Source: CAVTHW01 sp963734625 | Lineage (GTDB): Bacteria > Acidobacteriota > Terriglobia > Bryobacterales > Bryobacteraceae | NCBI GenBank assembly: GCA_963734625.1 | Contig: CAVTHW010000003.1 | Coordinates: 620,001-684,000, forward strand | Length of the DNA: 64,000 nucleotides | Reading direction: 5' to 3' | The notes under the pieces: generated by a model | Seen by the model: the letters and a program-made list of their open reading frames with translations, nothing else | Databases searched by the model: none | Told to the model about the DNA's origin: nothing | Translations under genes and position numbers: made by a program | Part shown: in pieces, positions 8,000 through 18,021 of the stretch | How the letters are laid out: each line of letters opens with the position of its first letter | Numbering within the stretch: position 1 is the stretch's first letter

Positions 8000-8920
8000 C
8001 TACTGTCCCCGCCCAGGCGCAGCCGGCGGTGCCCCGCCCGGCGCGGCGGGAACGCCACCACGTCCGCCCGGAGCGCCCATTCCGCCGCCGCCTCGTGCCG
8101 GAGGTTCGACGAGCGGTGGCGGATATGCCTTGACACCCGGCGCCGCCGGTCCCGCGGTATTCAGGTTCCGAAGCGCCGCCAGAATCACCGGCTGCGGCAT
8201 TGTGTCCGCGCTCAGCGTGGTGTACAACTCCATCGCCCGAGCCCGGGTGGCGGCGGTGGCCATCAGCCCTTCAGCGCAGGTCAGGCTGGCGCGAGCCGCC
8301 ACGCCGAAAGCCTGATGCTTGGGGTTTGCCAGTACCGGTTGCAGCAACTTGGCCGCACTCAGTCCGCCGATCAGGCCCACTGTGGAGCAGGCCGCCTGAG
8401 CGATCTCGGGGTCGCTGTTGTTTATCAGTTTGCCCACCGCGTCCAGCGCCTTGGGGTCCTTGCGGAAGCCGATCGAGTGAATCACTCCCATCAACTGCCG
8501 GCCCTTCAGCCGGGCGAGCGCGGCGCGAAAAGCGTCATCCACCGACGGGTCCGGATTCGGCTCCATGCCGAAGCGGGCATAGGCGTTCAGTTGCGGGTGG
8601 CTCAACAGCGGGACCATCGGCGCGATTGCCTCGCGCCCGCCGATGAAGGCCAGTCTCTTGCAGGCAATGCCCTTCTGAAACACCGTCGCGTTGGGGTCTT
8701 TGACCATGGCAATGAGCTTGGCCTGGTCCAATTTCCAAATCGGCAGGGCCTCAAATTCGGGTGGAACAGTCGGCCTGACAGGGCCGCGTCCGCCTCCGCC
8801 CGCACCGCGGCCGCCCTGACCAGGGGCGCCTCCCGGTCCGCCGGGTCCACCCGGTCCGCCCGGCGCTTGTGCCGCCGCACCAGGAGCCGGTTGTTGCATC
8901 TGTCCAGGTACTTGTTGCAT
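8000..8920 (-). CDS. HEAT-repeat protein with Gly/Pro/Ala-rich ends
   Basis: The 306-residue product begins with about 50 residues of Gly/Pro/Gln/Ala low complexity. A central ~200-residue alpha-helical region follows with HEAT-like repeats (KGIACKRLAFIGGREAIAPM, IAQAACSTVGLIGGLSAAKL). A second Gly/Ala/Pro-rich tail ends the protein. An AGGAG site precedes the ATG. It follows the Tat dehydrogenase by 34 bases and is probably the last gene of that operon. No signal peptide is seen, although its operon partners are exported. HEAT repeats usually mediate protein binding; a role in assembling the exported dehydrogenase is conceivable but unproven. Confidence 0.72.
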   Translation of the reverse strand: MQQVPGQMQQPAPGAAAQAPGGPGGPGGPGGAPGQGGRGAGGGGRGPVRPTVPPEFEALPIWKLDQAKLIAMVKDPNATVFQKGIACKRLAFIGGREAIAPMVPLLSHPQLNAYARFGMEPNPDPSVDDAFRAALARLKGRQLMGVIHSIGFRKDPKALDAVGKLINNSDPEIAQAACSTVGLIGGLSAAKLLQPVLANPKHQAFGVAARASLTCAEGLMATAATRARAMELYTTLSADTMPQPVILAALRNLNTAGPAAPGVKAYPPPLVEPPARGGGGMGAPGGRGGVPAAPGGAPPAAPGRGQ

Positions 8921-8954
8921 ATCGATAATCTCCTATAATCCTTAGCCTCTGTGC

Positions 8955-10361
8955 CTATACGAGGTTGGAAAGCGCGTCCAAACGCCAGGGTTCCCGATAA
9001 GCCCGGCTGCGCATCCGGTTGGCTTCCTCGTCATTGAGGAACATCCGTTTGGCCGGGTCCCAGGTGACCTTGCGATTGAGCTGAGTCGCAATAAATGCCG
9101 CATGACAGGTGACGTGCGCGTTGGCGGTGGCGTCGGCATTCGCACGAGGCTGAACGCGCGCCCGGACGCAACGCAGGAAATCCTGAATGTGCGCGTTGGT
9201 GGGATCGAATCTGGCCCCCTGACGGGTGGGGAGGAGGGACTTCAGGTTATCGGAAACGATGATCCGGCCGCTGTCACCCGTCTCCACCCAGCCTTGGGTT
9301 CCTTCAAACCGGTTGCTGCAGGATCCCATGCCGTTCCAAGTGTGATTGCGGATGATGAGCTGCACCCCGTTGGCATATTTGCACGTAACCGTATACCGTC
9401 CAACCAGGCCGTCTCCCCTGAAATTCCTGCCCTCCGGGATATATTCGAGGGGCTGGGTGTGCTCCATATCGGCAGCCCATTGGGCCATGGATACGGTGTG
9501 GGAGCCCCACTCCAGGAGGCCGGCATGAAAGTCCCAGAAATCGCCTCGTCCCGGTTCCCCCATGGGATACGCGGAATTGTACGGCCGCCAGAGACACGGG
9601 CCGAGCCACTTGTCCCAATCGAAGACCAGCGGGTTCGGGTCCGGCTCCTGTGGCCACCAGCTATGTCCGGAGATGTCCACCGCTCCTTGCCCGTAGGTAG
9701 TATCGGCGTGCACGGCCAGCAGCCTGCCAAGCTTGCCGCTGCGGACCAGTCCCACCGCAAATTCGAAGGCGTACTGGTTCCGCCGCTGGCATCCGGACTG
9801 GTAGACAGTTCCATATCGGCGGCAATTGTCGGCCAGGGCGTAGCTCTCCATAATGGACATGGCCGCAGGTTTTTCGCAGTACATGTCCTTACCGCACTGG
9901 GCCGCCCAGATGGCCATGGGGCCGTGCCAGCGGTCGCTGGTGGTGACCAGCAGGACGTCGATGTCCTTGCGGGCCAGTATCTCCTCCGGGTCCCGGTACA
10001 TCACGCAGTTGTTGTTCTTGTAATAGGTATCGACGGTGCTCTTGACGGACTCACGGCGTCTCTCCTGGACATCGGCAATGGCAACGAACTTGACGCGCTC
10101 GTCGCCCAGCAATTGCCTGAGATCGGCGGAACCGCGCCCGCCAACCCCGATGCCGCCGACGATGATCGTATCGTTGAGGGCGAAGTTGCCCACGCGCACG
10201 GGGCCGACAGCCGGCTGGCCTCCGGGCGGCGCGGCTTGGCCGGGTTGGGCCTGCCCGGCCGGAGCGCCCGGGGCTTGGGCCAAAACAGGGACGGCGGCGA
10301 GTGCGCCTGTTGCCGCACCGAGGAAGCCCCGCCGAGAAACTGATGATTTTTTCTGTTTCAT
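8955..10361 (-). CDS. Tat-exported Gfo/Idh/MocA family oxidoreductase
   Basis: The 468-residue product has a twin-arginine signal (SRRGFLGAATGALAAVPVLA) followed by a Pro/Gly/Gln-rich linker to about residue 55. The NAD(P)-binding Rossmann domain follows (IIVGGIGVGGRG, VKFVAIADV), then the EKPAAM motif typical of this family and the C-terminal alpha/beta substrate domain (WDKWLGPCLWRP). These enzymes oxidise or epimerise sugars and polyols and normally bind NAD(P) tightly, which fits export in folded form. The gene sits 24 bases after the GH106 gene in the same direction, implying a role in processing released sugars. Confidence 0.88.
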   Translation of the reverse strand: MKQKKSSVSRRGFLGAATGALAAVPVLAQAPGAPAGQAQPGQAAPPGGQPAVGPVRVGNFALNDTIIVGGIGVGGRGSADLRQLLGDERVKFVAIADVQERRRESVKSTVDTYYKNNNCVMYRDPEEILARKDIDVLLVTTSDRWHGPMAIWAAQCGKDMYCEKPAAMSIMESYALADNCRRYGTVYQSGCQRRNQYAFEFAVGLVRSGKLGRLLAVHADTTYGQGAVDISGHSWWPQEPDPNPLVFDWDKWLGPCLWRPYNSAYPMGEPGRGDFWDFHAGLLEWGSHTVSMAQWAADMEHTQPLEYIPEGRNFRGDGLVGRYTVTCKYANGVQLIIRNHTWNGMGSCSNRFEGTQGWVETGDSGRIIVSDNLKSLLPTRQGARFDPTNAHIQDFLRCVRARVQPRANADATANAHVTCHAAFIATQLNRKVTWDPAKRMFLNDEEANRMRSRAYREPWRLDALSNLV

Positions 10362-10385
10362 TATTTAGACCTCTTAAACCGCTTC

Positions 10386-13300
10386 TTATGTGATCTTGAC
10401 CTCTGTCTTAACGCGCACCGGGCCGAGCAGTCCGGCCGGCAGCAACTGCGGCGCAGCGCCCGCAGCAGCGCCCCCGCCGCCTCCTCCTCTGCCTCCTGAC
10501 CCCGCAAAAGTGACCCGCTGATCCTGGGGCTTGCCGGCGTCTCCCGCCAGACGATTCACCCAGGTGTTGGTGACTTCTAGTTCCAGGCGGTTGGGTCCCG
10601 CCACCGACGCCGCCGTGATATCCACCACGTAGGGCGCCTTCCAGAGCACGCCCAGGTCTTTGCCGTTCAACCGGACTCGCGCCAGATTCTCGACGTCGCC
10701 CAGATCCAGATACAGGCGTTTGCCGGCGCCCTTCTGCGCCGCTGTGACCGAGATCTGCTTACTATAGGTCGCCGTTCCGGAGAAGTACTTTATGTCCTCG
10801 TCGCTTTGATTGGTCCACGAGCCAGCCTGCAACTGAACCTGCTTCGTCGAGCCCTTCACCGGGAAGCTCACATTCCACTCGCCGCTGACGTTGACCGGCG
10901 CCGGAATGTCCGCCGCCTTCACCGGCACGCTCTTGCCCGACTTCAGCTTGAGCGTCCAGGTTCCGGATGCCGAGGCCCAGGTCTCCAGACCCGCGGCCGT
11001 CTTCCGCAACCGCAGCCCCTTCGATCCGGCCACTTCCACCACCGGATCGGCGCCCGCCGCCGCCTTGCGGAACACGACGAACACAGCGCCCGAAGGATCG
11101 AAGTCCAAGGGAATGATGGTGCGCCCGCCCTGCTCCCGCCAGACGGGGATCTCTTCGATGGCCCCTGTCTCCGCGTTCCATAGTTCGGGGATCCTGCCAG
11201 TCATCCGGAAGCTAACCTCCGAAGAGACCGGGAAGTATTCCTGGTTGGAAAGGAAGTAGAGTTCGAAGCCCGGCCCCTGACGGTGGCAGAACATCATCCC
11301 CCATCCCTTCCGGTCCGCGCCAACCAGAACCGGGTTGGCTCCATCCGGCGCGCCCTGATTCAAGACCACCGGCTTACCCGTGGCGGTCTCGACGACCTTG
11401 CCGAATAGCACGTCCGGGGTGGCCCCGATCGCAGCCATGACTTCCGGCATCGGCTTGCCCCAGAACACCCGGCCCTTGCCGACCCGGTTTTCCGTGACCG
11501 TCTTGCCGTCGATCTTGCCCCAAAGCTGATCGGCCACCTGCTTGACCGCCGCCTGGCCCGCCGCGCCCAGTTCCAGGCTCGGCGACCAGGTTGGCCTCGG
11601 ACCGACCAGCACCGCGCCCGCCTCCACCAACTCCTTGAGCTTGGCGGCCACCGCGGGCGTCAAATAGGGTTCTCCGGCGCGCAGCACCAACAGGCGGTAG
11701 CTCAGTCCGCTCACCACGATCCGCCCGTTCTGAACCTTCGCCAGATTCAGCAGCCCGTCGCGGTTGATGGTGCTTTGCTTGTAGCCATCCGGCATGGCCG
11801 GATCGGCGGCCCAGACCCAGTCCAGCTTGGGCGGAAGGATCGAGCGGCACGGGATGTTTTCGCCGGCGTAGTACAGCGCGTCCTCGACCGGCTGGCCTTC
11901 CTGAAGAAGGGCTTGCGCCTTCTTCAAGTAGTCCAGCCACACCTTGCCCGGCTTCCACCAGGTGTTCAGCATGTTGAACGGCGTTCCCGCTCCCGGCTGG
12001 CCGGGCACGCGCTTGGGATAATACTGCTCGTTCCAGACGTGCAGCATCATGCGGTTCAGGCCCTCGGCCCACTGGAAGTCGCCCATGGCCTTCAGCGCGA
12101 AGGGATGGTCTTGCCAGCCACCGCCGGTCCAGGCTTCGGCGAAAATGATTTTCTTGCCGTAGATGCGCGCTCCCGCCACGCCGTCGCCGATGTCGTTGGG
12201 CTTCCAGTTCTGCGCGGCTCTCACCCAGAACTCGCCACCCGTCCAGTCCGTGTACTTGAAGGTCTGCATGCCATCGACGGCGCAGGCCGGGTTCACGTCC
12301 TCCGACATGACGATGGCCCCGTTCTCATGGGCCAGGCGGTACATCGTCACATAGAAATTGTCGGCGAGGCACTCCGACATCGTGCGGCGCATATCCAGCA
12401 AGAAGCCCTCGGTCGCGCCGCCGCTCTGGATCACCACCCCAGCCATGCAGGGCAAGTACTTCATCAGGTCGTAGCCGCGCCGCGCGCGGAACTCCGACGG
12501 CAGCACCGGAGACCAGTTCTGGCCCCCGCCCTCCCAGCTATCGATGTTCAAGGTCTTGATGATTTGCCTGGAGTCGGGAATGCGCCGCAAAAACTGGCCG
12601 AACCAGCCGTTGAATACGATTCGCGTGGCGTCCGCGCTGAACTTGTCGCATTGCAGGCCGCCTCCCGTGGACGTCATCAGCGAAGTGTGGCCGAAACGCA
12701 TTACTTTCCAGCGTCCAGGGCCGGGCGTCCAGGCGTCGATCGTGCCGTCGTCCTTCAGCTTATCGGTAAGATCCACGATGCTGTCCACCGCCACGCAAGC
12801 GGAGGCCGGAATCTCCTCGTCCGTGGCCAGCCGGCCGCGGCCCCACGTGGTGCAGTTCTTGGCTGGCAGCAAATTCACGCTGGGCGTGCTGGACAGCACC
12901 AGACTGGCGAGCCCCAGCGGCTCGATCATCTTCCTGTAGTCTTCGCCGAACCGCCGTGTTCCGGTGGTCATGCCCTCGTCGTAGCCCATCGGCTGGTGCG
13001 GGATGTGGACCAGGCGGAAGTAACGCGCCCGGGTCTGGGTCACGGTGTGGGTCAGCGCGGTAATCCCTCTGGTTTGCCAGCCGTTGTTCATGGGTTCGCA
13101 CTGGCCGATCTTGCGGAAGTTGGTCCCGTCGTCGCTGGCTTGCACCTCCAGGCTGTGCGCCGGGATATACGGGTTCGCGCCTGACTGTCCGCCGCCACCT
13201 CCACCGCCCATCATGCCGCTAGCGGCTCCGCCGGCGTTCACCGTAACGGCGCGAAGCATGAACGGTTGATCAAAAGCGAACTGAATCCAGCCGGCATTCT

Positions 13301-14141
13301 CGGTGGTGACGACGCGCTCGGTGTTAGCCGGATCCGCAAGCTTGGCGAGGTCGGTGATGGGCAGGTTGGTGGTTAGCCTGGCCTTGCGCGTCACGCTGGT
13401 TTCGCCCCAATCGGCGGGGATCGGGAATGCCAGAACCGAGAGATCGCGGTAGTAGTTGCTCCAGCTCGCGGGGAACGCCGGTCCCCCGCGGCCTCCGCCA
13501 CCCCCGCCGCGAGCCGCCGCAACTCCCGCGGCTCCCCCAGCCGCCGCACCGCCCCGGCCAGGAGCGCCTGCCTGCCCTGCCCGGCCCGCTGCCGGCGCCG
13601 CTGCGCCCATACCCCCGCCGCCCCGCCCCGCGACTGCCGGGCGCTGGGGTCTGGCTAGCGCTGCCGTAAACGGACGGCCGCCCTCGGCTTCCGCCTCGCT
13701 CCATACCAAGGCTTGCTGCGAGAGCTCGGGGGTGATCTCTTCCGTCCCCGCGGGATTCCAGCTAGAGCAGACGTGCGGCGCGATGGTCAGCTTCACGCGC
13801 TTGGCCTCGCTCATGAGGTGGCCCACCAGTTCCCACCACTCCGGAGTCTTGCAGCGAAAGGTTTGAATGCCGTCGGAAACGCCGCCTCCATCAAAGTAGA
13901 ACCAGTTGACGGTGTTGATGCCGGCGGCCGCAATCCCTTCCATGTCGGCAGTGATGCCTTCTTTGGTTGCCACTCCGCCGGTCCAGTGGTAGACCACCGA
14001 CAATCCCGCGTCGGCGGGCGGATTCTGGAAACTCTTTTCCAGAGCCGCGGCGCCGGATTGCCCGAACAATTCGAAAACTGAGCCGGGAGCCGCCAGCGCC
14101 ATCACACCACTGGCAGTCTTGATGAACGTGCGTCGTTCCAT
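10386..14141 (-). CDS. Glycoside hydrolase family 106 alpha-L-rhamnosidase, Tat-exported
   Basis: The 1251-residue product opens with a Tat-type signal (MERRTFIKTASGVMALAAP). The catalytic region matches GH106 (VYHWTGGVATKEGI, then NTVNWFYFDGGGVSDG, and later AEAWTGGGWQDHPFALKAMG). The C-terminal ~250 residues form beta-sandwich modules ending in a galactose-binding-like jelly roll (LYLDLGDVENLARVRLNGKD). GH106 enzymes release alpha-L-rhamnose from pectins such as rhamnogalacturonan or from glycosides, which matches the rhaA/rhaT genes nearby. Two Gly/Ala-rich insertions (about 13466-13660 and 13180-13225) and a Gly-rich stretch near the C-terminus (10440-10500) interrupt the family pattern. 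Confidence 0.9.
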   Translation of the reverse strand: MERRTFIKTASGVMALAAPGSVFELFGQSGAAALEKSFQNPPADAGLSVVYHWTGGVATKEGITADMEGIAAAGINTVNWFYFDGGGVSDGIQTFRCKTPEWWELVGHLMSEAKRVKLTIAPHVCSSWNPAGTEEITPELSQQALVWSEAEAEGGRPFTAALARPQRPAVAGRGGGGMGAAAPAAGRAGQAGAPGRGGAAAGGAAGVAAARGGGGGGRGGPAFPASWSNYYRDLSVLAFPIPADWGETSVTRKARLTTNLPITDLAKLADPANTERVVTTENAGWIQFAFDQPFMLRAVTVNAGGAASGMMGGGGGGGQSGANPYIPAHSLEVQASDDGTNFRKIGQCEPMNNGWQTRGITALTHTVTQTRARYFRLVHIPHQPMGYDEGMTTGTRRFGEDYRKMIEPLGLASLVLSSTPSVNLLPAKNCTTWGRGRLATDEEIPASACVAVDSIVDLTDKLKDDGTIDAWTPGPGRWKVMRFGHTSLMTSTGGGLQCDKFSADATRIVFNGWFGQFLRRIPDSRQIIKTLNIDSWEGGGQNWSPVLPSEFRARRGYDLMKYLPCMAGVVIQSGGATEGFLLDMRRTMSECLADNFYVTMYRLAHENGAIVMSEDVNPACAVDGMQTFKYTDWTGGEFWVRAAQNWKPNDIGDGVAGARIYGKKIIFAEAWTGGGWQDHPFALKAMGDFQWAEGLNRMMLHVWNEQYYPKRVPGQPGAGTPFNMLNTWWKPGKVWLDYLKKAQALLQEGQPVEDALYYAGENIPCRSILPPKLDWVWAADPAMPDGYKQSTINRDGLLNLAKVQNGRIVVSGLSYRLLVLRAGEPYLTPAVAAKLKELVEAGAVLVGPRPTWSPSLELGAAGQAAVKQVADQLWGKIDGKTVTENRVGKGRVFWGKPMPEVMAAIGATPDVLFGKVVETATGKPVVLNQGAPDGANPVLVGADRKGWGMMFCHRQGPGFELYFLSNQEYFPVSSEVSFRMTGRIPELWNAETGAIEEIPVWREQGGRTIIPLDFDPSGAVFVVFRKAAAGADPVVEVAGSKGLRLRKTAAGLETWASASGTWTLKLKSGKSVPVKAADIPAPVNVSGEWNVSFPVKGSTKQVQLQAGSWTNQSDEDIKYFSGTATYSKQISVTAAQKGAGKRLYLDLGDVENLARVRLNGKDLGVLWKAPYVVDITAASVAGPNRLELEVTNTWVNRLAGDAGKPQDQRVTFAGSGGRGGGGGGAAAGAAPQLLPAGLLGPVRVKTEVKIT

Positions 14142-14162
14142 ATGGAAACTCCGGTAGAAAGT

Positions 14163-14200
14163 AGGGCGCTTCGCCTTGCCCTTGCAAAGCGAAGCGCCCT
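14163..14200 (-). terminator. Hairpin between TonB receptor and GH106 gene
   Basis: A 12-bp inverted repeat (AGGGCGCTTCGC / GCGAAGCGCCCT, 14-base loop) lies just after the receptor gene on its own strand and is followed there by ACTTTCT. It could partly terminate or process the transcript before the GH106 gene. Confidence 0.55.
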
Positions 14201-14215
14201 GTTGACAGCGGAAAA

Positions 14216-17200
14216 CTAGAAGCTCAGTCTCAAGCTGAGTTGGATTGCTCTGGGGTCGTTGCTTTGACTTATGCTAGTGATTGTGCCGAAAAGGCCGCTG
14301 GTGTTGCTAACAGTGGTGTTCGGCCCGTTCATGATGGGTGTGTTCCACGCATTGAAAGCTTCACCCCGTATCTCTGCCTTAAAGGTTTCCCTAATGCTGA
14401 ACGCCTTGAACACAGAGAGGTTAGTAGTAATCGGACGCTTCCACCGCCAGTAAGTGAGCTGGTAGTCAGGCGTCTCGTTATACGTGTACGGCGGCTGGAT
14501 GAGCCAGGCTACGGGCTCATCGGCGCTCGCGCAATTCTGCCGCGCCAGCTTAACCATGTCATAGGTACAGGTATTGAACCTGCGCGCGTTCGAGGGGTTC
14601 GGGATTCGGGGGTCGACTCCGGTGGACCTGCCCGGGTTGCCAAGGAACTGGTTGGCCTGCCATATGTTAGTCCCCGACACCTGCCATCCTCCCAACAGTG
14701 TCTTTACTAACCCTGGGGTCTTGTTGAAGAACGGCAACTGATAAGTGAGCACCAGATTCGCCAGGTAGACACGTTCGTTGCTGTTCCGAGTGATGAACGA
14801 TCCGACTGGGTCATAGTCCGAGTTGTTGTAACTGTTATGGCTCGCGCCCTTCGCATATGTGATGTTGAAGAGACCGGCCAGGCCTGCCGAGAAGCGCTTT
14901 TCGAGGCGTAACTGTAGGGAGTCGTACCGGCTCGTGCCCAGGTTGAGGGAGTTCTCGGTTACACTCGTGTACTGCTGATAGGGACGGAGCGACTGGTCCC
15001 TCGAGATCGTCGGACTGTAGAGGCCGGTGCCCTTCAATACATCCAGTCCAGCGAGCGGATTACTCACCGACTCGCCCAACTTGGAGCCAAGCGTCAGGTA
15101 CTGGGCCAGCGAAATGGTGTTGTAGTTTTCACTCGTAGCGGTCTGACGGGTGCGGCTGCCCACGTAGGAAAGATCGACGACCGTCCTGAAGGGCAATTCA
15201 TACTGGAAACCCGCCGAGAAGCTGTGGACGTAGGGCAGCACACGATCGTGCGAGAAGTACGAGATTCCCCCGCCCAAACTCGTCTGCCATCCCAGGGAAC
15301 TGCCCGTCGGCTGAAGGATCCCGGTCGGGAAGGGATTCGAGAGCAACCCGCAGGTTGGATTGACATTACCCACGAGGCACCCCGGGCTCATATACGGCGT
15401 GTAGGATATGTTCCCTCCGGTGTCGGGAGATGTTGTGCGGCTGAATCCGTTACTCGGCGGGGTGTCGGAGGAACCCGACGGAACGGTGATTCCCCACCCG
15501 CCGCGGAATACCAGCTTCCGGGAAGGTGCATAGGTGAGGCCGAGGCGCGGCTGGAAGTTGTTCAGATCGCGCTTGAAGGCCATTCGATTGTTGCTATCCG
15601 CGAATATGAGCCCGCCATTGACGGTCAGGGGACCAAGGGCGTGGGGGGTCGTCGAATCGAACCCAACGATCTGGTGGTCGAAGCGATCGGTAATTGGAGA
15701 CTCATAATCCCAGCGCAAGCCCAGGTTCACCGTAAGCTTCTCCGTCACGCGCCAATCGTCCTGCACGAACAGCATGTAGTAACGCTGCCCCAGGGCCGGA
15801 TAGTTATTGAACGCACTGCTCACCGAGCTTGGATAGCCCAGGAGGAAGGAGGCGAACGCATTGCCCGACGTGGAGTCAGACTTCAAAGGATCCTTTCGCG
15901 TGAAGTCTCCGTTAAACCCCAGGCTGGCAAACGCCCCATGGCTCGACCGATTGTTCAACATGAGGCGGCCCTCGCCGCCGAACTTCAAGGAGTGGCGGGA
16001 GATCACCTTGGTCACGGTTTCCCCGATGGACCAGGTATCGCTGAAGTTGAGAGTGCTATTTCCACCACCGAGGCTCGGGTAACTACTGGACCGTCACGTT
16101 GGGGAACCCCAGGTTCTGAGCTTGGTCGACGAGCGACTGCGAAAAGCCAAGGGGGGTCGGGTCGTAACCGTAGGACATCTGGACAATCGCGGCCTGGTGC
16201 CGGTTCCACCCAAAGCGGAAGGTGGAAACGGTAGTCGGACTGAGGATCGACGACAAATTGAAATTCGCCAGGTGGTTGATGCGCCAGTGGTTGTAAGTCG
16301 GAGCGGCATACGGGTGCCCCTCGGCAATAAAAGCTTGCCGGCCGCCGCCCAGTCCGCCTTCCTCGTGCCGGTTGCCGCGGGAGAAGCTGGCAAAGAACTT
16401 GTTGTTGGAGGTTATGGTCTGGTCGATGCGGATCGTATGCGTATCATATTTGTCATCGGTGGCGTTGGGACCAATGACCAGATTGTTAACTCCAGCATGC
16501 GTGCTCACCATTCGCAAAGGTTGTGTCCCACTGGGGATAGACCTTCAGAATGTTGGCGGCAATCGGGTTGATGTAGGGAACCCTGGAGTTGGGGAAGGCT
16601 ATGCGGGTATACGGTGCGGTGGCTAGCGTGGTGGTCGGGTCGTAAATCATGATAGGCGTCCCGCCGATTGTGTTAGTCCAGGTGTGGGAGAAGTCGCCCT
16701 GCCGTTCGTAAGAATTGGGAGTCTGGTAAGAGGTAACGTGGGGGGTGCTGCTCCTGATCTGTTCCCAATTCCACATGAAGAATGTCTTGTCCTTGCCGTT
16801 GTAGACGCCCGGGATATAGACCGGCCCCTGCAACTGGGCTCCCGGCTGCCGCCAGCGATACGCATCGAGCGGCTTGACCGGATTGGAAAACCGCGCCGCG
16901 ACCGTGTTGGCGAGCAGCGGGATCCGCTTTCCAAAAACCGAAAGCGTGTCCATACGCAGAAAGTAATACACAGTGCCGTGCAAGGCATTGGCGCCGCTCT
17001 TCAGGCTGACAGTGATCACACCACCGCCGGCGCGGCCGTACTCGGCGTCGTACATGTTGGTCACCATCTTGAATTCCGCGACCGCATCCGGCGGGGGCGC
17101 GAAGACCAGGGAATTTGAACCGCCGGAACCCACATCCGAGTTGGCCGTATTGGGGGCGCCGTCCATCAGGAACTCGTTGCTGCCGCTCCCGTTGATGTTG

Positions 17201-17751
17201 TACGAGTCCATGCCGCCGTTGTCGAACGGCCGTTCACTACTGAGGTTGTTAGCGCCATGGTAGGTGCCGGCGGAGTACTGAGCCAGCGCAATCGCGTTGC
17301 GCCCAATCAGGGGCAGATTGGCAACCGACTCCTTGCTCATCACGGTTCCCTGCGTGGCACTAGATGTCTGCAGCAGGGGCGCCTCGGCGGTAACCGTCAC
17401 GGTCTCCGTGGTGCCTCCCAGCTCAAGTTTGAAATCCAGTGTCAAGCGGTCCGCGACGCGAAGTTCGACGTTGGGCTGGACCGTATTCTTGAAGCCGCTG
17501 GCAGCCACCGTGATGGCGTACTGCCCCGGATTCAGAGGCGGAACCGTGTACAGGCCCCGAGCATTGGTCTCGACGGTGACGACGACGTTCGTCTCCACAT
17601 TCTTGACCTCGATCTTGGCGCCTGGAATGACCGCGCTCTGCGGGTCGCTCACGGTTCCGTTAATGACTGCGCGTGACTCCTGCCCCCAAGCGATTGTTGA
17701 CAGCATGCAAATCGCGAGGCAGAGGCACACACACAATAAACGATATCTCAT
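14216..17751 (-). CDS. Oar-like TonB-dependent outer-membrane receptor (split by two frameshifts)
   Basis: The start is ATG 17751, preceded by AGGAGGG, and the signal peptide ends near STIAWGQ. A carboxypeptidase-regulatory-like domain follows (VINGTVSDPQSAVIPGAKIE), then the plug (LPLIGRNAIALAQ) and a large beta-barrel ending IQLSLRLSF, typical of outer-membrane proteins. The reading frame changes near 16500 and again near 16070. Joining the three pieces gives about 1178 residues, normal for this family, so single-base errors or recent mutations are likely. Such receptors import oligosaccharides or other large ligands using TonB energy. It heads the strand leading to the rhamnosidase, suggesting rhamnose-rich glycan fragments as substrate. 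No SusD-like partner is present. Confidence 0.88.
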
Positions 17752-18021
17752 CTTTCTCTTCCCTCCTACAGGACTCTTGTTGTTGCCGAGACTTCCCTTC
17801 AGCGGGGCAAGTATAGCATTGCCCCGAGCTCTAGCCAGTAACAATCTCTAGGCTCGGCCGAGTGTCGCACCGCGCAACTCGTCCGAGGCCCTGTAAATCT
17901 ACGCAAGCGATTGTTCTTAATAGACTTACATCCATCTTTCCGGCAAAACAAAAAATGGAAAGCCGCAGTCCTGAAAACCTCTGGAATATTGCAATGCGAA
18001 ACCAGGACGCGACCGCGCGGG

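Noticed and set aside
9102..10343. A 413-codon open frame on the plus strand
   Set aside because: It is antisense to the Gfo/Idh/MocA gene, has no ribosome site and reads as Gly/Pro/Arg-rich nonsense; a shadow of high-GC coding sequence.
11775..13184. A 469-codon open frame on the plus strand
   Set aside because: Antisense to the GH106 gene, whose product is family-like along its whole length; no start signal.
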